In this document: one piece after another, positions 7,060-13,087 of the stretch
Position numbering within the stretch: the first letter of the stretch is position 1
How the letters are laid out: the number at the start of each line of letters is the position of its first letter
NCBI GenBank assembly: GCA_039819185.1
Contig: JBCBSK010000112.1
Coordinates: 1-13,087, forward strand
Reading direction: 5' to 3'
Source of the DNA: JBCBSK01 sp039819185
GTDB taxonomy: Bacteria; Pseudomonadota; Alphaproteobacteria; Rhizobiales; Tepidamorphaceae
Length of the DNA stretch: 13,087 nucleotides
Position numbers and translations under genes: made by a program
Notes under the pieces: generated by a model
Database searches by the model: none
Seen by the model: the letters and a program-made list of their open reading frames with translations, nothing else
What the model was told of the DNA's origin: nothing

Positions 7060-7473
7060 CTACAGCTTTTGGCCCGGCAACTTTAACGCCTGTTGAACCC
7101 AATCAGCCAACTGCGCGTCATCAAGACCGTCATCTTCATAGATATCCAAGTATCGCGTGCCTTCCACTTTGGATGCCTTGGGCGGTATCGGATCAAGCGA
7201 GGAGCCGGTCAAGAAAGTGATCTGCACGTAGTCCTTGTAGCAGTACATCGCCAGAAACCATCCGTCCTCCTTGCCATAGAAGGGCGTATTCCATCGCACC
7301 TGTTTGCGCACATCGGGAAAGACCTTCTCCACGGTCTCATCGATCCGCTTTCCAAGGGCACTCTTCCAGCCTTGCATCGCCGAGATGTACGCTTGTACCG
7401 GTTCGTCGCCGTCACCCTTTGGGATGCAGGGGTTGGTGCTCGATGAATGCGAGGGTTTTTTGGTTTCTGCCAT
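7060..7473 (-). CDS. DUF1801 family protein
   Basis: The 137-residue product matches the DUF1801 (YdhG-like) family: QAYISAMQGWKSALGKRIDETVEKVFPDVRKQVRWNTPFYG, then a WFLAMYCYKDYVQITFLTG strand pair, PPKASKVEGTRYLDIYEDD and a C-terminal WVQQALKLPG. These small cytosolic proteins share the fold of frataxin-like domains; their function is unknown. The first 20 residues are Ser/Thr/Lys-rich and probably disordered, so a later start is possible, but the ATG at 7473 gives a typical length. No good ribosome site is seen. It converges with the SDR gene and is the last chromosomal-type gene before the CRISPR-Cas locus. Confidence 0.85.
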   Translation of the reverse strand: MAETKKPSHSSSTNPCIPKGDGDEPVQAYISAMQGWKSALGKRIDETVEKVFPDVRKQVRWNTPFYGKEDGWFLAMYCYKDYVQITFLTGSSLDPIPPKASKVEGTRYLDIYEDDGLDDAQLADWVQQALKLPGQKL

Positions 7474-7773
7474 GATCTGAGGTTAGCACAGAGATCACGC
7501 AAGGCCGACATTCGACATTGTGTGGCAACTTGGCAGGTGTTTTGGGCTCGGAGCCGCCATCAAAGGCTCGGCAGAACGTGGCGGCAAAGCGGACATGACG
7601 CTCTGGCCGATCTTGGTCCGTGCGTATGATTCAAAATTGGGCTTATTGTGCAGGCCCGACGAGTAATCCCGGCATCCACGCGACCCTTACCACTGCGATA
7701 GCTGGGGCCCGGCGCCGGACATAACCGTCCAGCCCAGAATTGCATCGGCGCGTATGTCTTGAACCCAAAAAAG
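7474..7773. other. Gene-free stretch left of the CRISPR RNA region
   Basis: No gene with a ribosome site or recognisable product is seen. The stretch holds the shorter third copy of the dispersed motif at 7579. The minus-strand open frame across 7560-7838 has no family resemblance and runs through the terminator hairpin. Confidence 0.55.
7579..7604 (+). repeat. Dispersed intergenic motif, shorter diverged copy 3
   Basis: TGGCGGCAAAGCGGACATGAC corresponds to the left half of the motif at 3252 (TGGCGGCAAACCGGCCATAAC) with three changes, but the right half is not recognisable. It is assigned by similarity only. Confidence 0.4.
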
Positions 7774-7850
7774 AAAACGCGGGCCGCAGCCCGCGTTTTA
7801 ATGTGGTGCAATCGAATGCTTGTTAGCTGCTCGACCACGAATTCTGAACG
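7765..7850 (-). ncRNA. Candidate leftward tracrRNA-like RNA (element A read on the minus strand)
   Basis: On the minus strand TTGACC (7883-7878) and TAAACT (7861-7856) are spaced by 16 bases and would start a transcript at about 7850. The RNA would open with an anti-repeat (GTTCAGAATTCGTGGTCGAGC...) that pairs with the array repeat over most of 27 positions, continue for about 23 bases and end at the strong hairpin and U-tract at 7799-7765, about 85 bases in all. That is a plausible tracrRNA gene. Against it, the linker has no convincing nexus stem, and pairing to the array repeat is poorer than that of the rightward anti-repeat at 7941-7967. It may instead be a by-product of a diverged repeat in this place. 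Confidence 0.35.
7774..7799. terminator. Strong bidirectional intrinsic terminator
   Basis: AAAACGCGGGC (7774-7784), the loop CGCA, and GCCCGCGTTTT (7789-7799) form a perfect 11-bp stem. On the minus strand the stem runs into TTTTCTTTTTT, an excellent U-tract; on the plus strand it ends in TTTT only. It would end leftward transcripts from the CRISPR RNA region and insulate the locus from the left. Confidence 0.8.
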
Positions 7851-7858
7851 GCTTTAGT
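7822..7858 (+). repeat. Diverged stand-alone CRISPR repeat (element A)
   Basis: Read rightward, this 37-base stretch aligns end to end with the array repeat in its crRNA orientation: it begins GTT, shares GACC and the 13-base string CGAATTCTGAAC plus flank, and ends GGCTTTAGT where the array repeat ends AGCTACACT. It lies more than 5 kb from the array. It carries promoter-like boxes TCGACC and TTTAGT with the same 16-base spacing as TGGACC and TACACT in the array repeat. It is also complementary to the anti-repeat at 7941-7967, with 17 bases perfect. Confidence 0.6.
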
Positions 7859-7864
7859 TTAGCT

Positions 7865-8015
7865 GTTTCCGAGTCGTGGTCAAGAGCTTGTGCTTCGTTC
7901 CGTCGGTGCAACTGAACGTCGAGAGCCGACGGGCACCGCAGTTCAGAATTCGTGGTCCAGCGGCAACAAAATCACCTTCTCAGGGCTCAAAAGGTTGCCT
8001 TGACCGGGCATTTTT
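7865..8015 (+). ncRNA. Probable tracrRNA of the type II-C system (start uncertain)
   Basis: The anti-repeat GTTCAGAATTCG-T-GGTCCAGC-G-GCAAC (7941-7967) pairs with the array repeat at 25 of 27 positions; the exceptions are a U-U and a G-G mismatch. It is followed by AAAAT, a nexus-like stem ACCTT/AAGGT (7974-7978 with 7991-7995) whose loop contains GGGCTC, a feature I recall from Parvibaculum-type tracrRNAs, and then TGCCT/GGGCA with TTTTT (7996-8015). The 5' end is not certain: promoter-like boxes inside element A would start it near 7865, giving about 150 bases. The leader contains a CCGTCGG/CCGACGG hairpin (7900-7906 with 7926-7932). The RNA would pair with crRNA for processing and load Cas9. 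It lies just upstream of cas9 in the same direction. Confidence 0.6.
7996..8015 (+). terminator. Candidate terminator of the tracrRNA
   Basis: TGCCT (7996-8000), the loop TGACC and GGGCA (8006-8010) give a five-pair stem with one G-U pair, followed directly by TTTTT. The stem is short, so termination may be partial. A second small hairpin, GGTTGCAGCAACC (8016-8028), follows. Confidence 0.45.
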
Positions 8016-8028
8016 GGTTGCAGCAACC

Positions 8029-8265
8029 GTGAGTGTGGACCCCAAGGCTGTCCGTGTGCTACTTAGACTGGCCTGATCAGCAAGTTGGCGGGGAGAAACT
8101 TCCGTGGTGAACGAACTCCGCCATCTTCACAGCCCACGTTAGCCGCAGCAGATCGATAACACCGGGCATGGGTAGATTCAATGCCTAAAATCACCTTATC
8201 TTTCGCGTTGGCTCATGAGCTGGAAATGTTCAGGGTTTGTTCTACTCGAACGTGAGGTCTTGGTG
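8029..8265. promoter_or_regulatory. cas9 upstream region
   Basis: No gene is seen. The best -10-like box is TAAAAT at 8186-8191, without a good -35. It lies inside a 14-base string, AAAATCACCTTATC (8187-8200), that repeats the tracrRNA nexus start (7968-7981) with one change. The cas9 ribosome site GTGAGG is at 8252-8257. Confidence 0.3.
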
Positions 8266-11200
8266 ATGGTAGTGAACATCATGCGTACCACAACCCGCCT
8301 TGCACTGGACATTGGCACCAACTCCATCGGCTGGTGCCTTTACGCTCTGGAAGACGGGCGCATCACCGACATCATCGATCTGGGCGTGCGCATCTTCTCG
8401 GACGGGCGGGAACCTGCCGCGCCTGGGAAGGTTGGCGCTTCGCTTGCTGTTGGCCGCCGCGCCGCCCGATCCATGCGGCGCCGCCGCGACCGTTACCTCA
8501 GGCGCTGCGCTGCGCTGATGAAACGCCTTGCCGAAGCCGGTCTGATGCCCGCGGACCCGGCAGAGGCCAAGGCGCTTGAAGCGCTCGATCCTTACGCCTT
8601 GCGGGCCAAGGCGCTCGACGAGCCGCTGCCCTTGACGCATCTGGGCCGGGCGCTGTTCCACCTAAACCAGCGCCGGGGCTTTAAATCCAACCGTAAAACC
8701 GACCGCGGCGACAATGAAGGCGGAAAGATCAGGGATGCCACCGCACGCCTCGATTTGGCGATGATGTCGAAGGGCGCGCGCAGCTATGGCGAATTCCTGC
8801 ACATGCGCCGCGCCGCCGCGCCCGACCCGCGACGCACGCCATCGGTGCGCACGCGGCTGACCATCGCGCGTCGCGACAATGCTGAAAAGGAAGAAGCGGG
8901 GTACGATTTTTATCCTGACCGGCGGCACCTTGAGGATGAGTTCAACGCGATCTGGGACGCTCAGGCGCCGCATCGTCCGCGCGTGCTGACCGAAGAGCTG
9001 CGCGATCTCCTTTTCGAGACAATCTTCTTTCAGAGGCCCTTGAAAGAGCCGGAGATCGGCTTGTGCCTGTTCGCCGGTCAGCACGGTGTGCCCCGGGATG
9101 AACGCCGCCTACCCAAGGCGCATCCGCTCACCCAGCGCCGGACGCTGTATGAGACGGTCAATCAGCTGCGTGTCTCAGCCGATGGGAGGACGACGCGCAC
9201 GCTGACTATGGAACAGCGCGACACGATCATCCTTACGCTCGACACCAAGAAGTCGACCAAGAGCCTGAGTTCCATGAACTTCAAGCTCACGGCCTTGGCC
9301 AAGACGCTCAAGCTACCGGCCGGCGCGCGCTTCACGCTCGAGACCATCAATCGGGATACCATCGCTTGCGATCCGGTGCGGGCCAGCCTCGGCCATCCCG
9401 ACCGGTTCGGAGCCCGCTGGTCGGCGCTCGACGCGTACGCACAGTGGGAGGTGGTTCGGCGCATCCGGTCCGTCCAGTCCGAAACTGAGCATGCCGAACT
9501 GGTGGCCTGGCTGATGCAGGCGCACCGGCTTGATCAGGCCCATGCCGAGGCCGCAGCCAACGCGCCGCTGCCGGAAGGTTACGGCCGGGTGGGAGAGACG
9601 GCGACCCGCAAAATTCTTGCCGCGCTTCAGGAGCCCGATCCCGAAACCCGGCTCCCCCGCACCTACGCCCAGGCCGTCGCGGCGGTGGGCTGGCATCATT
9701 CGGACGGGCGGACCGGCGAGGTACTCGATGATCCAGCGACCCGGCCGGCTGACGCCAAGGACTGGGCGTGGCCACTCCCCTATTACGGCGCCATACTCGA
9801 ACGGCACGTGATCCCGGGCACCTACGATCCTGAAGACGACGATGTCGCCCGCTATGGCCGGATCACCAACCCCACCGTGCATATCGGGCTCAATCAGCTC
9901 CGCCGGATCGTCAACCTGATCTCAAATGCCTATGGCAGGCCCGATGAGATCGTCGTTGAGTTGGCGCGCGATCTGAAACAGTCCGCAGAGCAACGCAAGA
10001 CCAGCCAGAGAGATCTGAAAGCTGCGACCGAGGCGGCAAAGAAGCGTAGCGAAAAGCTCGAACAGCTTGGCCAGCCAGACACAGGCGCAAATCGCATGAT
10101 CCTAAAGCTCTGGGAGGATCTGGGAGAGGATCGTATGCGTCGCTTCTGCCCCTATACCGGCACTAAGATCAGCGCGACCATGTTGTTCGACGGGTCATGC
10201 GATGTTGATCACATCCTGCCCTATTCGCGCACGCTTGACGATAGTTTCGCCAACCGCACCATCTGCCTGCGCGAAGCCAACCGCGCAAAGCGCAATCAGA
10301 CGCCTTGGGAGGCTTGGGGCGGAACTGATCGGTGGGCCGATATCGAAGCCAATCTGAAATATCTGCCTGAAAACAAACGCTGGCGCTTTGCGCCCGACGC
10401 CATGGAACGCTTCGAGGGCGAGAACAATTTCCTCGACCGGGCGCTCGTCGATACCCAGTATCTGTCGCGCATCGCCAAGGCCTATCTGGAATCGCTTTAT
10501 ACCGAGGGCGGGCATGTCTGGGTGGTGCCGGGCAAGCTCACCGAAATGCTGCGCCGCCATTGGGGGCTGAATGCGCTGTTGCCGGACCACAACAAGGGTG
10601 CGGTCAAGGCGAAGAATCGCAGTGACCACCGGCACAACGCCATCGACGCAGCGGTGATCGGCGCCATCGACCGGGGCCTCGTCAAACGCATCGCCGACGC
10701 CGCCGGAAGTCTGGAACGGCAGGGCCGCTCCGCCGAAGACGTGGCCCGCGATACCGACAATCCGTGGGTCGGCTTTCGCGACGATCTGAAACGACGGCTT
10801 GACGCCATGACGGTCAGCCATCGCGCCGATCATGGCCGGATCGATCTAGACGCCCGCAAGAAAGGCCGTGATAGCACCGCCGGCCAGCTTCATAATGAGA
10901 CCGCTTACGGACTGACCGGCGAGACCCGCAATGGCGTGCCCATGGTTGTCACCCGCAAGCCATTAGACAGCCTGACATCTTCCGATCTCGACAAGATCCG
11001 AGATGCTGATCTGGCCCGCGCTCTAAAGCGGGACACCCATGGCAAGGAAGGCAAGGATTTCACCAAGGCAATTCTGGCTTTCAGCGCGCGTCCCGGCCCC
11101 TATCAGGGCATCCGCCGCGTTCGTTTGATCGATGCGGTTGACGTAATCCCCATGACTGAGCCCGGTGGTCAGCCCTACAAGGGTTACAAGCCCGACAGCA

Positions 11201-11601
11201 ACCATTGCTACGAGGTGTGGCGCCTGCCCGATGGCACATGGGTCCACCATGTGATCTCGACCTTCGCAGCCCATCAGGGCCACGCGACCCGGCCCCATCC
11301 GGCGGCCAAGCGCCTGCTAAGGCTGCACAAGAACGACATGGTGCGGCTGGAGGAAAGCAAGTTCGGCCTCGTGATCGCCACCGTCGAGAAGTTCGACACC
11401 AATGGCATGGTAACTCTTGTGGCGCACAACGAGGCCAACGCTGACAAGCGTTATCGCAGGAAGCCGAAGGAGGGGAAGGAGGAGGGGGGGAAGGAAGACG
11501 TGTTCATCCGGCTACGCCCAGCCTCGCTAAAAAAGGCCCGCGCGCGGCGTGTTTTGGTCGACGCGATTGGCCGCATCCGTGACCCCGGTCCGAGGGACTG
11601 A
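8266..11601 (+). CDS. cas9: CRISPR-associated endonuclease Cas9, type II-C
   Basis: The 1,111-residue RNA-guided DNA endonuclease contains the following. RuvC-I: LALDIGTNSIGW with Asp15. An arginine-rich bridge helix at about 64-87. A recognition lobe to about 545. RuvC-II: IVVELARDLKQ with Glu565. The HNH domain, opened by CPYTG (Cys628), with DVDHILPYS (Asp648, His649) and Asn672 in the NRAKRNQTP stretch, aligning with Neisseria Cas9 Asp587/His588/Asn611. RuvC-III at 786-795, reading SDHRHNAIDA, so Asp794 is present but the usual catalytic His is Asn791. The C-terminal PAM-interacting part ends in RLRPASLKKARARRV. I prefer the ATG at 8266 because GTGAGG lies eight bases upstream; 8281 and 8215 are alternatives. 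Length, and the absence of csn2 and cas4, place it in type II-C. A G7 tract lies near the 3' end. It heads the cas9-cas1-cas2 operon. Confidence 0.96.
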   Translation: MVVNIMRTTTRLALDIGTNSIGWCLYALEDGRITDIIDLGVRIFSDGREPAAPGKVGASLAVGRRAARSMRRRRDRYLRRCAALMKRLAEAGLMPADPAEAKALEALDPYALRAKALDEPLPLTHLGRALFHLNQRRGFKSNRKTDRGDNEGGKIRDATARLDLAMMSKGARSYGEFLHMRRAAAPDPRRTPSVRTRLTIARRDNAEKEEAGYDFYPDRRHLEDEFNAIWDAQAPHRPRVLTEELRDLLFETIFFQRPLKEPEIGLCLFAGQHGVPRDERRLPKAHPLTQRRTLYETVNQLRVSADGRTTRTLTMEQRDTIILTLDTKKSTKSLSSMNFKLTALAKTLKLPAGARFTLETINRDTIACDPVRASLGHPDRFGARWSALDAYAQWEVVRRIRSVQSETEHAELVAWLMQAHRLDQAHAEAAANAPLPEGYGRVGETATRKILAALQEPDPETRLPRTYAQAVAAVGWHHSDGRTGEVLDDPATRPADAKDWAWPLPYYGAILERHVIPGTYDPEDDDVARYGRITNPTVHIGLNQLRRIVNLISNAYGRPDEIVVELARDLKQSAEQRKTSQRDLKAATEAAKKRSEKLEQLGQPDTGANRMILKLWEDLGEDRMRRFCPYTGTKISATMLFDGSCDVDHILPYSRTLDDSFANRTICLREANRAKRNQTPWEAWGGTDRWADIEANLKYLPENKRWRFAPDAMERFEGENNFLDRALVDTQYLSRIAKAYLESLYTEGGHVWVVPGKLTEMLRRHWGLNALLPDHNKGAVKAKNRSDHRHNAIDAAVIGAIDRGLVKRIADAAGSLERQGRSAEDVARDTDNPWVGFRDDLKRRLDAMTVSHRADHGRIDLDARKKGRDSTAGQLHNETAYGLTGETRNGVPMVVTRKPLDSLTSSDLDKIRDADLARALKRDTHGKEGKDFTKAILAFSARPGPYQGIRRVRLIDAVDVIPMTEPGGQPYKGYKPDSNHCYEVWRLPDGTWVHHVISTFAAHQGHATRPHPAAKRLLRLHKNDMVRLEESKFGLVIATVEKFDTNGMVTLVAHNEANADKRYRRKPKEGKEEGGKEDVFIRLRPASLKKARARRVLVDAIGRIRDPGPRD

Positions 11602-11662
11602 GGAACTCTGATAGGCAAGCAGAACAATTGACCATGATTCCAAGAGTTTGGAGTGCTGAATT

Positions 11663-12574
11663 GTGGATCAGATCATCGACATCGCCACCGACGGGCGGCA
11701 CCTGTCCCGCGAACGCGGGTTCCTGAAGGTCTCCGAAGGCGGGCGGGAGATCGGCCGCACGCCGCTCGACCGGATCGCTGGCGTGATTGTCCACGCCCAT
11801 GGGACGACGTGGTCGACATCGCTGCTGACCGAATTGGCCGACCGCGGCGCGCCCGTTGTCCTTTGCGGCCCGAACCACGCGCCCAGATTAGTGCTCATGC
11901 CGCTCGAAGGCCACCACGCCCAAGGCGCTCGGCTCAGGGCGCAATGGCAGTCCAAAGCGCCGTTTCGCACACAGGCGTGGAAGGCTGTCGTCATCGCCAA
12001 GATCAACATGCAAGCAGCTGCGCTGGACGCGGTGGGGCAGAGCCCAGAACCGCTCAAGATGCTGAGGCGCAAAGTTACCTCCGGCGACAGCACCAACATC
12101 GAAGCTCAGGCCGCTCGTCTCTATTGGCCGATGATGATGGGGGATACGTTCCGCCGGGACACGGGCGGTACCGGTATCAACGCGCTTTTGAACTATGGTT
12201 ATACCGTGCTGAGGGCCGCCACCGCCCGCGCGGTGGTGGCGGCTGGTCTTCACCCAACTATCGGCCTTCATCACTCCAACCGCGGCAACGCGTTCGCCCT
12301 CGCCGACGATCTCATGGAGCCCTTCAGGCCGTTGGTAGATTGCGCCGCGCGAAATCTGGCAGCGTACAATAGCTCCGACGTCGATATCCCGGCCAAGCAG
12401 GCCCTGGCGCAACTCATCGCCGCCGATCTACCGCTGGGCGACGCCCTGACACCTGTTTCGGTGGCGCTTATGAAGCTCGCGACCTCGCTCGGCCAGAGTT
12501 TCGAAGACGGTGTTCTCAAGCTGGCCTTGCCACGCCCGCCCGCTCCCTTGACCCTTGCGAGGCTGGGCAGATGA
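11663..12574 (+). CDS. cas1: CRISPR-associated endonuclease Cas1, type II
   Basis: The 303-residue spacer-acquisition integrase has the Cas1 N-terminal beta domain (VSEGGREIGRTPLDRIAGVIVH), then the helical domain with the metal-binding residues Glu147 (in NIEAQAARLYWP), His203 or His204 (in GLHHSNRGNAFALADDLMEPFRP) and the acidic residues at 215-219. The GLHHxN...ADDLMEPFRP form is typical of type II Cas1. With Cas2 it integrates new spacers; in type II, Cas9 and tracrRNA also take part in choosing protospacers next to a PAM. The start is GTG at 11663 with GGAG about nine bases upstream. The gap from cas9 is 61 bases, and the stop overlaps the cas2 start, so the three genes read as one operon. 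Confidence 0.95.
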   Translation: MDQIIDIATDGRHLSRERGFLKVSEGGREIGRTPLDRIAGVIVHAHGTTWSTSLLTELADRGAPVVLCGPNHAPRLVLMPLEGHHAQGARLRAQWQSKAPFRTQAWKAVVIAKINMQAAALDAVGQSPEPLKMLRRKVTSGDSTNIEAQAARLYWPMMMGDTFRRDTGGTGINALLNYGYTVLRAATARAVVAAGLHPTIGLHHSNRGNAFALADDLMEPFRPLVDCAARNLAAYNSSDVDIPAKQALAQLIAADLPLGDALTPVSVALMKLATSLGQSFEDGVLKLALPRPPAPLTLARLGR

Positions 12575-12915
12575 GTCAGCCGGCCAGCTATCTTTCCGGA
12601 TATCGTCTCATGTGGATGCTAGTGATGTTCGATCTTCCCACTGACTCCAAGCCGCAGCGTAAGGCGGCGACGGATTTCCGGAATTTTCTTCTCGATGAGG
12701 GTTTCGAGCGCAGCCAGTTCTCGGTCTATGCGCGCTTCGTCAATGGAAAAGAGGCGTTGGCCACACGGGTGGCACGGATCGAGCGGAACCTGCCTTCTCA
12801 GGGGGACATTCAGATTCTCAACTTCACCGATCGGCAGTATCGCGATACGATACACTTCTCCGATCAGGGCCGCAGGGCAGCCCGGAAAAATCCGCATCAA
12901 CTGGTGATGTTTTGA
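12571..12915 (+). CDS. cas2: CRISPR-associated endoribonuclease Cas2
   Basis: The 114-residue product has the Cas2 ferredoxin-like fold, beginning with MWMLVMFDLPTDSK and the conserved Asp21, then DFRNFLLDEGFERSQFSVYARFV and a C-terminal GDIQILNFTDRQY strand. As a dimer it bridges two Cas1 dimers in the spacer integration complex. Its ATG overlaps the cas1 stop by four bases (ATGA), so translation is coupled. About ten residues precede the usual start of the fold. It is the last cas gene; the array begins 73 bases after it. Confidence 0.95.
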   Translation: MSQPASYLSGYRLMWMLVMFDLPTDSKPQRKAATDFRNFLLDEGFERSQFSVYARFVNGKEALATRVARIERNLPSQGDIQILNFTDRQYRDTIHFSDQGRRAARKNPHQLVMF

Positions 12916-12988
12916 AGCAATAAGCGTGTTTCCAGGCAGGGAGCAGCCCCGCAAAATCCTTGAATATCAGGATCTTACGGAGCTATCC
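12916..12988. other. Spacer between cas2 and the array
   Basis: No gene is seen. ATCCT...AGGAT around TGAATATC forms a small five-pair hairpin without a T-run. If the array is transcribed leftward this is its cas-proximal flank, which may or may not serve as the leader. Confidence 0.4.
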
Positions 12989-13087
12989 AGTGTAGCTGTT
13001 CAGAATTCGAGGTCCAGCCGCAACACAATCGCAAACGTGGCCCAATTCATTGGAGTGTAGCTGTTCAGAATTCGAGGTCCAGCCGCA
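12989..13087 (-). CRISPR. Start of a type II-C CRISPR array (two repeats, one spacer, continues past the window)
   Basis: Two copies of a repeat start at 12989 and 13054; they are identical over the 34 bases visible in the second, which the window edge cuts. The period is 65 bases, so the repeat is 35-36 and the spacer 29-30 bases (about 13025-13053). On the minus strand the unit begins GTTGCGGCTGGACC and ends CAGCTACACT. I take this as the crRNA orientation because the tracrRNA anti-repeat on the plus strand at 7941 is complementary to it and because type II-C repeats usually start GTTG or GCTG. Transcription would then run towards cas2. TGGACC and TACACT within the unit, 16 bases apart, look like promoter boxes that would start a crRNA in each spacer, as known for Neisseria. 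Confidence 0.9.

Noticed and set aside
7876..8076. Plus-strand open frame of 66 codons across the tracrRNA
   Set aside because: It covers the anti-repeat and nexus, has no ribosome site and no family features.
8175..8186. Partial match between the bases before element A (ATCGAATGCTT) and the cas9 upstream region (ATTCAATGCCT)
   Set aside because: Only 8 of 11 bases match and one mismatch lies in the seed; this is not evidence that the putative natural guide targets the cas9 promoter.
10195..10833. Long antisense open frames within cas9
   Set aside because: They are shadows of a strongly coding, conserved gene on the other strand, without start signals.
12916..12988. A csn2 or cas4 gene after cas2, or a second anti-repeat by the array
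   Set aside because: The 73 bases hold no open frame and no similarity to the repeat; the system is therefore type II-C with tracrRNA upstream of cas9.

Overview
The window is GC-rich DNA from an alphaproteobacterium, most likely of the Hyphomicrobiales (Rhizobiales). The evidence is the core gene order (prolyl-tRNA deacylase, thioredoxin-TPR protein, LON-domain protein, Trm112-like protein), the palindromic intergenic repeat typical of that order, and a Cas9 and CRISPR repeat of the alphaproteobacterial type II-C style.

Layout. 1-68 is the 5' part of a leftward tRNA-Gly(GCC). 283-2897 is a rightward block of four housekeeping genes concerned with translation quality control and protein folding. 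2896-3360 is gene-free and holds two copies of a palindromic repeat and one copy of a dispersed motif. 3361-5888 is a leftward cluster: a MarR-type repressor, a glutathione transferase (4-base overlap), a DUF899 thioredoxin-like protein (2-base gap) and, 118 bases further on, an SRPBCC/AHSA1 protein. A 12-bp perfect palindrome lies in the MarR promoter and suggests autorepression. 6098-6883 is a rightward short-chain dehydrogenase-like protein lacking the catalytic lysine. 7060-7473 is a leftward DUF1801 protein.

7474-13087 is a compact type II-C CRISPR-Cas locus. A 790-base non-coding stretch holds the RNA part: a diverged stand-alone CRISPR repeat (element A, 7822-7858), a 91-base intervening stretch, a near-perfect anti-repeat (element B, 7941-7967) with a nexus-like stem and a terminator-like hairpin (B reads as the tracrRNA), plus a strong bidirectional terminator (7774-7799) to the left of A. 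Then follow cas9 (8266-11601), cas1 (11663-12574) and cas2 (overlapping cas1 by 4 bases), with no csn2 or cas4. The window ends in the first two repeats of a CRISPR array with a period of 65 bases, probably transcribed leftward, towards the cas genes.

Points most worth following: (1) elements A and B are complementary to each other over almost the whole anti-repeat, so a rightward transcript through both would fold as a natural single-guide-like RNA, while on the other strand A has its own promoter-like boxes and a terminator, like a second tracrRNA; (2) the Cas9 RuvC-III motif reads H-N-A-I-D where most Cas9s have H-H-A-x-D, so the usual catalytic histidine is an asparagine; (3) the array repeat carries promoter-like boxes, and element A keeps them at the same spacing.
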